Assembly (NCBI GenBank): GCA_009602725.1
Contig: WELB01000038.1
Location: 1 to 42,266 of the forward strand
From: Spirogloea muscicola
Lineage: Eukaryota; Streptophyta; Zygnematophyceae; Spirogloeales; Spirogloeaceae
Reading direction: 5' to 3'
Length of the DNA stretch: 42,266 nt
Shown in pieces: positions 1 through 9,397 of this stretch. The notes below the pieces were generated by a model. It was given only the letters and a program-made list of their open reading frames with translations, was not told where the DNA came from and did no database searches. Position 1 is the first letter of the stretch, and each line of letters starts with the position of its first letter. The position numbers were made by a program, and so were the translations under genes.

Positions 1-14
1 CCCCTGGCCCCCCT

Positions 15-184
15 TCTCGTACTCTGTTCATTCTTTTTCGGGCTGGTTATTCCAGCCCCTATTCTCAATGGGCGAGCACTTTCTCCCGGCACGAAGGTGC
101 AGCGCACGGGCCATGGACCTCTGCAGCGAGACGGCCAAGTGCATGCGATACACTTGCGCCAGCGACCCGGCTGCAGGAAAGTCT
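15..184 (-). mobile_element. Inverted fragment of LINE-like element tail
   Basis: Bases 15-78 are the reverse complement of 21205-21268. Bases 86-184 are the reverse complement of 21565-21663 with about two mismatches in 99 bases. The second block encodes, on the minus strand, part of the same C-terminal retroelement ORF described at 21.4-21.8 kb. The first block carries a short hairpin in which GGGCTGG pairs with CCAGCCC, and it recurs near each copy of this family. The two blocks are 300 bases apart at 21 kb but adjacent here, so this copy is rearranged. Confidence 0.7.
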
Positions 185-214
185 AAAGTTTCTTAGCACT
201 CCGGCTCCTCCAGA

Positions 215-440
215 CCTTGTCCACTCCTGGCGCGCTCTAAGTCAGGCCTCCGGCTTTCGTGGCGGCGCTCCAGCTCCCCAATCTTCACCCATTCATCTTT
301 CGGATTTGCGGCTCCTCACTCGTGGTTATTGAGTGATTCTTCCTCCTCCATTCTGAGCCAACGCTTCTGGCCCCTTCGAACCTTGTCATTTCTTTTTGGG
401 CTGGCTTTCCCAGCCCTTGCCCCCTTCGGGAGAGCCACTT
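215..440 (+). mobile_element. LINE-like ORF tail ending TRGY-stop plus 3' hairpin
   Basis: The plus strand encodes a short reading frame whose last residues are SDLRLLTRGY followed by TGA at 330-332. The copies at 9.4 kb (SDLHVLTRGY) and 21.7 kb (SDLRLLSRNT) end in nearly the same way. About 60 bases after the stop lies TTTTTGGGCTGGCTTTCCCAGCCC, a hairpin seen in the 3' region of the family. Only the extreme 3' end of the element is present. The family assignment (non-LTR reverse transcriptase C terminus) is by general resemblance; no catalytic domain is in the window. Confidence 0.55.
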
Positions 441-729
441 CTCCCCTCTTCACCAGGAAGACTGTCGTGCCACCTGGTGTCGGTTGCTAGTTAACGTCGA
501 TAGGACAGAGTTGTGGAATATTCAGGTGACAAGATAGAGTCGACATGACCGGCATCGCCAAGCATTGTGAAAGGAAATAGAGAACAAGTAATTTGCATAT
601 TGCTTGTGGAAAGTGAAATGGATAGTTTAGATAGTGTAGCATTGGAATGAGAAGGTAACTGGAGCTTGTGATGGATGATTTCCAATTATGTACAAGCAAG
701 CATTGATGTGGTTCAGCCGTACACCAGAT
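441..729. other. No supported gene; edge of gag copy A
   Basis: I see no conserved coding signal here. The open frames are AT-rich and unlike any family I recognise. The segment probably includes the decayed 5' part of the gag copy that becomes recognisable at about 730, but I cannot align it confidently with the 4.9-5.3 kb gag. Confidence 0.4.
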
Positions 730-2480
730 GAATCCATAACTCCTTGTTATCATAGGTTCAAGAACCTCATTGAGCAATCTGAGAACTAAATAAGTCAGAA
801 AGAATTAGCTGTAAAATTTCTGAGGGTTGTGGCAGGCAGATCCATGGATCAGATACAAACTTCTGTTGGTGCGCCGTAAACAGCTTCAGAAAGATGACTA
901 TGACTTAGAGAATGTATACCATGTTTGATCGAGAAGGAGAATGACGACTTTACGCTTCTCACAGTCGAGGAACGTTTTGCAGGCATTGGAGGTGCTATGG
1001 CAAAATCTTCGAATTAACTACCAGCAGGTAATGCCAGGATTCATGTTGCCACATCCGTGTCTCCGCCTCTTGCTAAGTCATCTTCTTTCCAGAACCCTTC
1101 TATCCCACAGTGTCTTATTGCCGGAAGCGGGAACATGTCAAAGAGAACTGCAGGCTCCTGCACCAAACATCGGGAGCTACCTGCTCGCTCTGTAATAGGA
1201 CTGGACATCTAGACACGCTGTAACGAATGCTGTGGATCGCCAAGCCCGGGCTGCCGGCGGCGCAAGGAAAAGCGGGAGGCATTGGGATGGGGCCGCAACG
1301 GTAAAACTGAGCAACGGTTACTGCAGGGGCAAGGGTCCAGGGGTCCGAGGTTGGGTGAAGAACTCACCCCCTCTCCCATCTCGGGTGCCCCCTTTATAGC
1401 CCGACGGACTGCGAGCCCGGCCATACGGGCCCGGGTGGGATGTTCGGCACCCAATCTCTCGTTGATGACCCGTCCACGACCTGTCGACGGCTATCAACGG
1501 CTACCACCGACAATCTACCCGTCACTCGCAGCTGACGGTCACTACCCCCAGGCTATCGTCAGCCGTCTATCATCCCCGTCAATACTAACGGCTAACAAGG
1601 CAGTCTACAGCGCTGCCACCTCCCGTCGCCGTTCCAGCGCCAGCACCATGCTGTCTCGCGTGTCACGACTCCGGGTTGCGCCGCTCTCAGCTCTATATCA
1701 AAGCCACGCTGCCCAGCCTGGTGAAATTGTCCGTCTCCAGGCATCTGTCAAGCCTTTCCTGCGGCACTGACAGTCAATTTATTTATCAGCCGGATGAGGT
1801 ATCTAACCTCCAGGCATCTGTCAATACATTACAGCTGCATTGACATTCCAGCCATGTAAATTCGTTACACACGCAGTGTTGGCAGAAACACCCGGAAAAT
1901 TGCCTCTTCCATGAAGGAGAAATGTGGTCAAGAAAGGGTTTCTAACAAGTTGCGCAGTCTTCCGAATCCTCTCAATCTAAAGTTGATCAAATGGCAAAAC
2001 AAATTCAAGAGTTGACCAAACAACTGGCAGCTGCCAAGGCGCAGACCAAGTCTAAGATAGTCTAGGCTGCATTGCCTCATTCAGATCAGCAGGAGGATGA
2101 GGATAATTACCCAGGGCAGCACAACCCCCACAATCCTGATGGGTATGATATCCATTACCGCCATGCTTATACTTTATCTCTATTCAGTCGCAATCCTCTT
2201 AAGCGGGGAGAAAACGAAGCAGCAAAGTGTCCAGTCTGGTAACTTTCGGTACCCGGCGAGTTTTCAGCTGAAGGATATTGAAGCCGACAGCCCACCTCGC
2301 CGCGTCAAGCCTGTGTCACCCAAGCCACTTAGCGACACAGCTTCCACCGGTTGTTCTGTGTCAGCTGAAGTACTATTGAAGAAAATGTACTCAACACCTG
2401 TTCTGAGTTTTGGGGATCTGGGCATGACAAAGGCTCAGTCGGGGGAACATATACAAACCTCCAATGGTCCTAATTAATTA
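730..2480 (+). pseudogene. Decayed retrotransposon gag (copy A)
   Basis: Read across several frames, this strand matches the better-preserved gag at 4925-6550. The order is preserved: a LIEQSEN...FLRVVAGRS block (compare LIEKSDT...FLRVVAGKA), a RKQLQKDDYDLENVY-like block, two CCHC zinc knuckles near 1100-1215 and 1870-1890, a coiled-coil-like QIQELTKQLAA segment near 2010 and a SRNPLKRGE block near 2190. Several stops and frameshifts make it non-functional. It is split inside the second zinc knuckle by a 651-bp solo LTR, and removing that insert plus one 5-bp duplication rejoins the knuckle in frame. Gag of LTR elements packages the RNA; here it is only a fossil. Confidence 0.8.
1219..1869 (-). 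mobile_element. Solo LTR (651 bp) with 5-bp target duplication
   Basis: The insert starts TGTAACGAAT (1219-1228) and ends ATTCGTTACA (1860-1869), a perfect 10-bp terminal inverted repeat with the TG...CA ends typical of LTRs. It is flanked by the direct repeat CACGC at 1214-1218 and 1870-1874, the 5-bp duplication normal for LTR-element integrases. There is no internal coding region, so this is a solo LTR left by LTR-LTR recombination. Orientation is inferred from a TATAAA in the minus-strand context GGGCTATAAAGGGGGC near 1390-1405. It is GC-rich, unlike the gag around it. A small DNA transposon is the alternative, but TG...CA ends with a 5-bp duplication favour an LTR. Confidence 0.85.
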
Positions 2481-2486
2481 GTCACA

Positions 2487-2762
2487 GTGCGAAATACAGA
2501 TGTTCTTGCAGCGATGACCACAGCACCCTCAAAATTCTTGGCTATTGACAATGTCCCATGCAGGCCACCAACCGAACGAACCGCGCAATTGGCTGCTGTA
2601 GCTATGTTGGACAACTCCAAGAAAGTCATCCAAGTCAACACGGAAGATGAGACAGAGGCACCTGTTCATGTCCTTTTGGACACAGGTGCACAGCCCATCT
2701 TGCTTGGTTCTCGTTTTGCTAGCTTGTTAAAAATTGGGAAGAATGATATGAGAAATGACCTT
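2487..2762 (+). pseudogene. Retropepsin-like protease fragment (copy A)
   Basis: This open frame carries VLLDTGAQPILLGS near 2670-2712. The DTG triad is the catalytic signature of retroviral-type aspartic proteases, which cleave Gag-Pol. It aligns with VVLLDTGAQPVLQGR in the element at 6.8 kb, and the two share the upstream context MLDNSKKVIQVN versus MLNNSSNILKVN. The second half of the protease, including its flap, is missing because the sequence folds back on itself from 2763 onward. It is therefore truncated and presumably inactive. Confidence 0.8.
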
Positions 2763-2975
2763 GAACCAAGCAAGACGGGCTGTGCACCTGTGTCCAAAAG
2801 GACGTGAACAGGTGCCTCCGTCTCATCTTTAGTGTTGACTTGGATGACTTCCTTGGAGTTGTCCGACAAGCTACAGCAGCCAATTGCGCGGTTCGTCGGT
2901 TGGTGGCCTGCATGGGACATTGTCAACAGCCAGGAATTTTGAGGGTGCTGTGGTCATCGCTGCGGGAACATCTGT
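2496..2975. repeat. Fold-back inverted repeat of protease region
   Basis: The left arm (2496-2710) and right arm (2763-2975) are near-identical reverse complements of about 213 bp, separated by a 52-bp spacer (2711-2762). Both arms carry the same protease segment, so the minus strand of the right arm again reads VLLDTGAQP. Transcription through the locus in either direction would give a hairpin RNA with a stem of about 210 bp. Confidence 0.9.
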
Positions 2976-3039
2976 CACTGCCCGTGCCTTCCTGACACGT
3001 CCGGAACGCTCACTCGATGTCCGCTGGTTGTTCAGCGGT

Positions 3040-3142
3040 GACGGCGGCGGAGACAGCGACGACAGCAGCGACGGCGACGGCAGCGACAATGGCAGCCACG
3101 ACGACAACAGCGACGGCGGCGGCGGCGGCGGCGGCGGCGGCA
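3040..3142. repeat. GAC/GGC trinucleotide repeat tract
   Basis: An imperfect trinucleotide array (GAC, AGC, GGC) ends in about nine GGC units near 3115-3141. It gives long low-complexity frames (Gly/Asp/Ser on plus, Ala/Val or Pro/Ser/Leu on minus) that I do not regard as genes. Confidence 0.85.
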
Positions 3143-3765
3143 AGTCGGCTCAAAGGAATGGACTTGACCGAGTAAAATACTCGGTCCCAGCCCTCCGCTC
3201 GCTGAGTGGCTGGGATGGTAGGATGGGGTTGGCCTCTTGATACGACATTCGATGGCTCCAAAGGAAAATCCGCACTTACGCGACGGGAGTTGAGCTGGAG
3301 GTGTTGAGTTTATGAATCCTGTTTCACGTAATAGATAAGTGACGTGCCTCAGATGTCTTACGTGTTAAGCCACCTCACAGGCCTTAACAGATCGACTCAA
3401 TGAGCCATCGACGGGATATCTCGTGACAGGACGTCCACTATAACAACGGGCCTCGTTCGAGAAATAGCTTCACAATCCACAGCAATGGCTGTAAGTGGCC
3501 AGCCCAAAGGAAAGTACAAGGTCTGAAAGGGCCGGATGGCGCAGAAAGCAGGATACCAGTCGCCAAGACGTCAGCATGTGGGCTCTGTCGTGCTAAATCC
3601 CGTCGACTGCGTAATTGTGTCGATTTGACTAAGACGGCTGACCTGGCTTGACACGTGACTTCCTAGGCTGTCTCATTCACTTTTGTGTGTGATTCACGCT
3701 AAGGATGGAGGACCACTTTTCTCTGTTTCTCTCTTCTTTTCCCTCTCTCGGTGACCGCTCAATTG
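3143..3765. other. Noncoding stretch, nothing recognised
   Basis: No homology to a protein family, no RNA gene and no clear repeat were seen on either strand. The stretch separates the first retroelement remnants from the second and may be old decayed transposon sequence. Confidence 0.4.
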
Positions 3766-3862
3766 TAAACGACGACAACGACGACAACGACGACGCCAAT
3801 AACAACGACGACAACGACGACAACAACAACAACCACAACAACAACAACAACAACAAGAACGG
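3766..3862. repeat. ACG/ACA trinucleotide repeat tract
   Basis: This is an interrupted run of ACG and ACA triplets (GACAACGAC followed by AACAACAAC units). On the plus strand it gives an Asn/Asp-rich frame and on the minus strand a Leu/Ser-rich frame. Both are low-complexity artefacts. Confidence 0.85.
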
Positions 3863-4375
3863 CGGAGCAACTACAAGGCGACTACAAGGGCCAATGCCCA
3901 CGCACGACGCCAACCTGCCGAAGACCGTTCGAAGCGCAACGAGAGAAGCCCATCTACAGGGACCTCAACAACCAACAAGAGAGAGAAGGCGCGCGGGGCG
4001 CATGAATTGAAAGGGAGGCCAATTCAAGCCAATACATTGTTCAGGCAGAGTCGAGTGCAGACTAAACAATGCTACATAATACGGAGACCTAATCTAAGGT
4101 ACCTAAGATGACATTAGTACCCACGGGTGAGCACAAGACCGTCAAGGTGGGCGCCACCGAAGCGGTGGAAAGGCGACGACCGTGGAACAGACGGCCGAAG
4201 ACCACCAACTCAAGGTCAGGTCGACCACTGGGTCGGATGAACGGCCCTGAGAGCCACCCTTTCTCCTAGCCAACCAGCGAACAGCGCACCTAGCCAATCA
4301 GGTAGCGCTAGGGTTTCACCGCATCCGGCCCATGTCGGAGCGCGCGAGCCCTGCCAAGCAGTTCGCTTGGCAAAT
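3863..4375. other. Noncoding stretch before retroelement terminus
   Basis: I find no supported coding region. A small hairpin (GCCAAGC...GCTTGGC, about 4353-4371) lies immediately before the boundary at about 4376, where homology to the copy at 11783 begins. Confidence 0.4.
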
Positions 4376-4760
4376 CTGACCCTCTTGCCGCGAGCCACGC
4401 CTGCGCCAACGCCGCGCCATAGAAGCGTAGAGCCTAGGGCAGGAGCCGCAGCAGCTAGTCAACCTTCGCACGGACCCGCGGCGCGACTGCGAGAAGTCGT
4501 GGTGATTCTGTGGTGAGCAGCCTCGAGTATTGCGCTGCTTACTCAAGCTTCACTAGTTTGAGCACTAGTACTCAGGTTGCATCAGTCAAGGCTGTGCACT
4601 GAGGCCTAGTAGCCCTACCATCGATTGGTATTAACTGACCTTGCGCAAGTGACGAGCTTGTGGACAAGGGACTGCACATTTACTTGTGTTTGCGCTTCTT
4701 CTATTGCTCGCATTGGATACTGGATAGAGTCAACTCAGTAGACGGTCATCACACGTATAC
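4376..4760 (+). mobile_element. Retroelement 5' terminal region (LTR-like)
   Basis: This block is repeated in inverted orientation at 11436-11783 with high identity, including the segments CTTGCCGCGAGCCACGCCTG and TTGTGGACAAGGGACTGCAC. The homology begins at TGACCC, compatible with the TG start of an LTR. It lies about 170 bp upstream of, and in the same direction as, the gag at 4925, as a 5' LTR/leader should. I did not find a second same-strand copy downstream, so the 3' LTR is absent or lost. No convincing primer-binding site is visible. Confidence 0.65.
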
Positions 4761-4924
4761 TTGCAAAGCGGACTCTAAGCTTGAGTTTATTGCATTGGAT
4801 TGCTAGTACTTGCTTGAACTCTGCTCAAGGCCGCAAGTGCGACTGTTATCTCTGAGTTGGATTGTTGCCAGTGTTATCGATCAGCTGTTGATTGAGTTGT
4901 GATCTGTTTCTCGGCTACTATTGC

Positions 4925-6550
4925 ATGAGACTCAGGTCAGGCAATATCGTCAATCTGGAGCCTGAAGGTGAAATTGCTCCGACAGACATTGATCTTGCCG
5001 CTGAGCCAACTGGTACTGCTGTTGCTGAATCACGTGTGGTGGCAGGTAGCTCAAGCGAGATCTCAACAACGATACGCCTTCGGAAAAGCATCAACATGGC
5101 GTCTGGCGACTTGCCAAGATTCCAAGGTACCCATAGCACTGCTTCTCTATCTGCCAGGAAATGTCAGGAAACATTTCCTGGCAGAGCTATGTCAGTTGGA
5201 CATGCATGGATGTAAGGTCAGTCGAGAGTCTAAGATTACTCTGTTAGCCAAGTACTTCACCGGAGATGCGGGATTCATGTATGAGCGGATGAGGTCTTGT
5301 CCATGACAAAACCAGTCCCCGAGTCTGCTACAGAAGTTGAAAAGCTAGCAGGTCCCCAGTTAGTCGACCCGGTGGCCGAAGTATTTCGTCAATTCACCCA
5401 ACAGTTTCCAGAGGATACCCTACAGTATAAGCGAGATCTACTGAGGTTCCAGAGAGATCTGAATATGAACATTACCGTCTGTTATTTCAGATACGTGAAG
5501 CTGATAGAGAAGTCAGACACCACTATCAGTCGTCAGGATTTGGTGGCACAGTTCTTACGTGTTGTAGCTGGTAAAGCTCTGTGGCATGTAGTCAATTTAT
5601 TGACTGTGCGCAGGCAACAGCTCAACAAGAAACACTATGACATTCATGATGTCTATCAAGTCATGTTGGAGAGGGAGGCTGCAGAGTTCACTTTGAAAAG
5701 CTTGGATGATCGCTTTCCAGAAGTGTCCAGTCCCTTCACCAGATCTGACAAGAAGTTTGGTGGTCCTGTGGTCAAGAAGCCCTTCACAAAGGCACATGTA
5801 GCCATCCCTGATGTACAGCAGGTACCGGACCACTACAAACCTCGTCCGGCTGTGACTTGCCACAATTGTGGTAAGATTGGACACATTTCAAAAAATTGTG
5901 CAGCTAGACATCAGACTGCAGGTGCTACCTGTGGTCATTGTGCTAAAACAGGGCATGTTGAGTCCCAATGTTGGAGGAAATATCCTGACAATTTGCCTAT
6001 GCAATTCCGTGGCAAGAAGGCATTGGAGATGGGAAAGGCTCCAACTGACGGTGGTCGTGTGGATGGAGACCAAGTGCAGAAGTTGCAGAGACAGATTGAA
6101 CAGCTGACACAACAGTTAGCTGCAAGTGAGATTAAGGCCAAGTCCAGTGCTAAGTCAGCTGCAGTTGCTGTGTTGCAATCTGATGTAGAAGAGGATGAGG
6201 ATGACCTTGCAGGACTTTATGAGGCTCAGTATGCTGCAGGGACTTCTCAGAAGTTTGGGTATTCTCACCTGGCATCGATTCTTGCTGCAGTCTCGGAGTC
6301 TCTTGATACTGCAAGCAGAAACCCCCTGAAGCGAGGTGAAAGTGCTCTACAGCAACTTGCTCGGACTGGTAATGCTAGGTACCCAGCGAGTTTCAAATTG
6401 AAGGCTACTCAACCTGAAATTCTTCTATCTCAGCCTCAGCTTGTTGTGAAGTCCACAGAGCCAAAGGCTACTAACCCTGTCTCACTCAGGGTAGATTGCA
6501 CATTGTCTGTGGGAAGCTGTTGGACAGGTTGTACACCGCACCTGTTCTGA
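4925..6550 (+). pseudogene. Retrotransposon gag (copy B), lightly frameshifted
   Basis: The polyprotein seems to start at MRLRSGNIVNLEPEG (4925), a common style of retroelement gag start. It shifts frame around 5110-5140 into a YLPGNVRKHFLAELC...YFTGDAGFMYERM block, and again at about 5297 into a 417-codon frame ending at 6550. That last frame holds the capsid-like LRFQRDL...FLRVVAGKA region and two zinc knuckles: CHNCGKIGHISKNC (about 5858-5900) and CGHCAKTGHVESQC (about 5930-5972). It ends with a coiled-coil QRQIEQLTQQLAAS segment and a SRNPLKRGE...RYPASFKLK tail. Zinc knuckles bind RNA during packaging. Two frameshifts before the main frame suggest a recently dead copy. Confidence 0.85.
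5151..5184. repeat. 14-bp perfect hairpin inside gag
   Basis: CTGCCAGGAAATGT (5151-5164) and ACATTTCCTGGCAG (5171-5184) are perfect inverted repeats with a 6-base loop. The hairpin lies within the gag coding region, near the place where its frame changes. Confidence 0.85.
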
Positions 6551-6692
6551 GAATTAACGACCTAGGATGGACGAAACATTGTGCAGTATGTTGACCAATA
6601 CTGCTGTTGAGGTTGTGCAGGACCTGCAGACTACACCTGTAAGAGCTGCCACCTATAATGAGAACTAGGTCCAGTCCAGTGGTCTTGACATT

Positions 6693-7342
6693 ATGCCTAT
6701 CAGGTCGTCGGAAGAGAGAAAGAAACAGTTCTCCTCAGTGACGATGCTCAATAATAGTTCGAACATATTAAAAGTCAATGCAGTCAAGCCCACTGTTGTG
6801 TTGTTAGACACAGGGGCTCAACCGGTCCTTCAGGGTCGGAGGATGATCACTCGCCTGGGTTTAGAGTGTTCTGACATAGTGCCCAGTGACATTAAGATTA
6901 AGACTGCTACTGGTGGTACTGACAGTATCATAGGACTGACCAGAAAACCAGTTGAAATTACTCTGTATGCCAATGTTCCTGGCAGACGGACTACCTTGTC
7001 AGTGATGCATGATTACTAAAGCCAGAAGTTATGACATTTTGTTAGGAACTCAATTTCTGGTGCCCATAGGCTTTGGTCTGGATTTCTACTCTGAAGCAGC
7101 TTGGTATAGGCCAGACTGGCTAAATTCTGGTACTAATACTGTCTCATTACCTTTGATGAAATCTTGTACCAACGCAGACATTCAGGCCAATGCTGGTGTG
7201 CCAACCACAGATGATGATGTGGAAAGTGAGAAGCTCATGAAGCAGTTGGAGGAAGGTCTAGAGGGCACAGAGGAGCCAACGGAAGAGCAGTTGGAGAGTC
7301 TGAGAGAGGAGCTGAGAGAGATGGAAGATGTGACACCTCCAG
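6693..7342 (+). pseudogene. Retropepsin-like protease (copy B)
   Basis: The frame from 6693 carries VVLLDTGAQPVLQGRR (about 6792-6845), an aspartic-protease active site, followed by an IKTATGGTDSIIG flap-like segment. It stops at 7019 just after MHDY. The next frame (from 7009) continues the domain with SYDILLGTQFLVPIGFGLDF, the usual C-terminal part of retroelement proteases, so one frameshift separates the two halves. Downstream the frame becomes Glu-rich (EEPTEEQLESLREELREM) and then Pro/Ala repeats. No reverse transcriptase, RNase H or integrase follows, because the sequence turns back on itself at about 7504. Confidence 0.8.
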
Positions 7343-7958
7343 CCAATTCGCCACCAGCCAATGCATCGGCCATTGCTCCACCAGCTGTTGCTCCACCTAC
7401 CAATGCTCCACCAGCTGTTGCTCCACCTGCCAATGCTCCACCAGCTATTGCTCCACCAGCTGTAGCTCCACCGGCCAATGCTCCACCAGCTATTGCTCCA
7501 CCAGCTGTTGGAGCAATAGCTGGTGGAGCATTGGCAGGTGGAGCAACAGCTGGTGGAGCATTGGTAGGTGGAGCAACAGCTGGTGGAGCATTGGCCGATG
7601 CATTGGCTGGTGGCGAATTGGCTGGAGGTGTCACATCTTCCATCTCTCTCAGCTCCTCTCTCAGACTCTCCAACTGCTCTTCCGTTGGCTCCTCTGTGCC
7701 CTCTAGACCTTCCTCCAACTGCTTCATGAGCTTCTCACTTTCCACATCATCATCTGTGGTTGGCACACCAGCATTGGCCTGAATGTCTGCGTTGGTACAA
7801 GATTTCATCAAAGGTAATGAGACAGTATTAGTACCAGAATTTAGCCAGTCTGGCCCTATACCAAGCTGCTTCAGAGTAGAAATCCAGACCAAAGCCTATG
7901 GGCACCAGAAATTGAGTTCCTAACAAAATGTCATAACTTCTGGCTTTAGTAATCATGC
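7006..7958. repeat. Near-perfect ~950-bp palindrome of protease region
   Basis: The left arm (7006-7500) and right arm (7509-7958) are near-perfect reverse complements around an 8-base centre (7501-7508). The arms differ in length by about 45 bp because the Pro/Ala minisatellite has fewer units on the right. Both strands therefore encode almost the same protein segment. Beyond 7958 only weak, indel-broken similarity continues: the minus strand still reads GRRKTGAVVSDLHDY, a divergent form of GRRTTLSVMHDY. This suggests the right arm came from a related but distinct copy. Confidence 0.92.
7343..7605. repeat. 15-bp minisatellite (Ala-Pro-Pro units)
   Basis: Tandem units of about 15 bases (GCTCCACCAGCTGTT and variants with GCCAAT or GCTATT) encode APPAV, APPAN and APPAI repeats. 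The array spans the centre of the large palindrome, so it switches to its reverse complement at about 7505 and then reads as GG-A repeats (GGALAGGATAGGA). Confidence 0.85.
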
Positions 7959-9060
7959 AGATCACTGACAACAGCTCCTGTTTTGCGACGTCCTGATTGG
8001 TATGTAGTTACAGGATTTGTTGGCATTTGATTTCAAATTGTAGAGGCAAACCCCGGCAGCACTGCCAAGCATGACATGATCGTCAAAGCTTACCAGGTGC
8101 TATGCTGATCGCAAGAGTGTTCATATGTAGACGCTCCACATGCATACATACTTCACATTGTACGGCACATCTCTGTAGGAATGGCGCTTCAAAGCTAGTA
8201 ACCTCACTTGCAAGCTCCAATCGGCACGAAAATGCGGAATGTATCAGAATCCACGTGGCCGATACAGTCAATATTTACATATTATCTATAAAAAGCAAGA
8301 CTGCGGACAAAATAGGAGGACAGCTTGCTCCAAGATCGTATAAGCATGACAGTACGACAATGATATTTGTTACAGATCATAGTACGCATATGATGCCATT
8401 TCCCGCTTTGAATTAAATGTATATATTTAACTTCGTAAAGACTGAGGGGGGGAAGACACACAACTAAACACAGTGGCTAAAGTCGAGCATGAGCCAACGA
8501 GGCATCTACAGAGTTTTTCCAGAGATAGACGCACCCAAGTGTGCGACGACAAAAGCAAAAGGGCAAAGACCAGACATTAGTCTAAGGTAATAGCGAAGTG
8601 TAGACTGGCAAATGATCTAGGATACCGGTGTCCAGTAACTCAAGTCCATGAAGGCCTTAAGAGAGGACTGCTATCTGACTTCCAAGAGAAGGAAGACTCT
8701 TCCAGTAGAGGGCGATGGCTATGACTGGCCAGCCCACATTAGAGAACTTCCAATAGCGATCAAGCCTTCCGAAGGGTGACTGCTTGTCCATAGCAATACT
8801 TAAGAAAGAAGTGCACCGATCAGTGATTACTGATAACGTAGTCGTAGTACACAAGCACACAGCTAAAGCTTAGCGATGCAAGAGCGCAGACTCTTGGCTT
8901 ACATGCCGTGCTCTCGGCCACAAGACAAAGCTTTGCGTGATGCTGCAAGCTCGCAAATAGATCGGGCCTTGGGTCGCATCGTCAGCTGACCCCTTGAGCC
9001 ACATTGACAATTCTACACATATCGCTGGTCACGCAGTGGGCATTGCAGAGCAGAGAAAGC
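7959..9060. other. Intergenic, no gene recognised
   Basis: The first 80 bases retain weak minus-strand similarity to the protease element. The rest shows no recognisable protein, RNA gene or repeat. Small open frames here lack conserved motifs and are not supported. Confidence 0.4.
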
Positions 9061-9397
9061 TACATCACTACTCCGACTACCCCCGGTCCAATCAGCTCCT
9101 GCCAACTGCAGTTAACACTTTTGGCTGTCTGGGTCCGCGTTTCCACACCCTCCTCCACAACATTGCCAATCTAGGCTACACACGACGTGCAGATGAGTTC
9201 CCGGCTGAGATGTGCTTGCAGGCTGCATATCTGTCTTTCTTGCGACAACGAGTTTCGGCCTGTCTGCATCGTGCCCAGGCTAGTGCCTTGCACCAGAAAG
9301 CTGGGCGAGCTCTAGTTGGTGGCAGAAGGGCATCTTATCGGACATCTAGTATTCAGGCATCGATTAGCGACCTTCATGTTTTGACCCGCGGTTACTG
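9061..9397 (+). mobile_element. LINE-like ORF C-terminal remnant
   Basis: The plus-strand frame reads LLPTAVNTFGCLGPRFHTLL and ends SISDLHVLTRGY-stop at 9395-9397. It aligns with the remnant at 21440-21765 (FFPLAIDIQGALGARWLELL ... SISDLRLLSRN): a hydrophobic-G-x-LG block, an Arg/Leu/Ala-rich helix (RQRVSACLHRAQASALHQKAG versus QRSMARALHLRAG), then the SDLR/HxL end. I take it as the C terminus of a non-LTR retrotransposon polyprotein by resemblance to algal reverse-transcriptase tails. Endonuclease and polymerase parts are absent (5' truncation is usual for LINEs). After the stop the palindromic TTGGCCATTTGGCC stands where other copies have the GGGCTGG hairpin. Confidence 0.55.

Noticed and set aside
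1282-1770. 162-codon frame inside the solo LTR
   Set aside because: It lies wholly within the LTR, has no motif and no matching family.
2666-2926. Minus-strand protease-like frame
   Set aside because: It is the right arm of the fold-back; recorded as part of the inverted repeat.
2871-3261. Poly-Pro, poly-Ala and Gly-rich frames
   Set aside because: They are translations of the trinucleotide tract.
3677-4010. Asn/Asp-rich and Leu-rich frames
   Set aside because: They are translations of the ACG/ACA microsatellite.
4625-4645. Possible tRNA-Met primer-binding site (TGGTATTAACTG)
   Set aside because: Only the first six bases fit TGGTATCAGAGC; too weak to call.
7182-7892. 236-codon minus-strand frame resembling the plus-strand protease product
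   Set aside because: It is the mirror image produced by the palindrome, not an independent gene.
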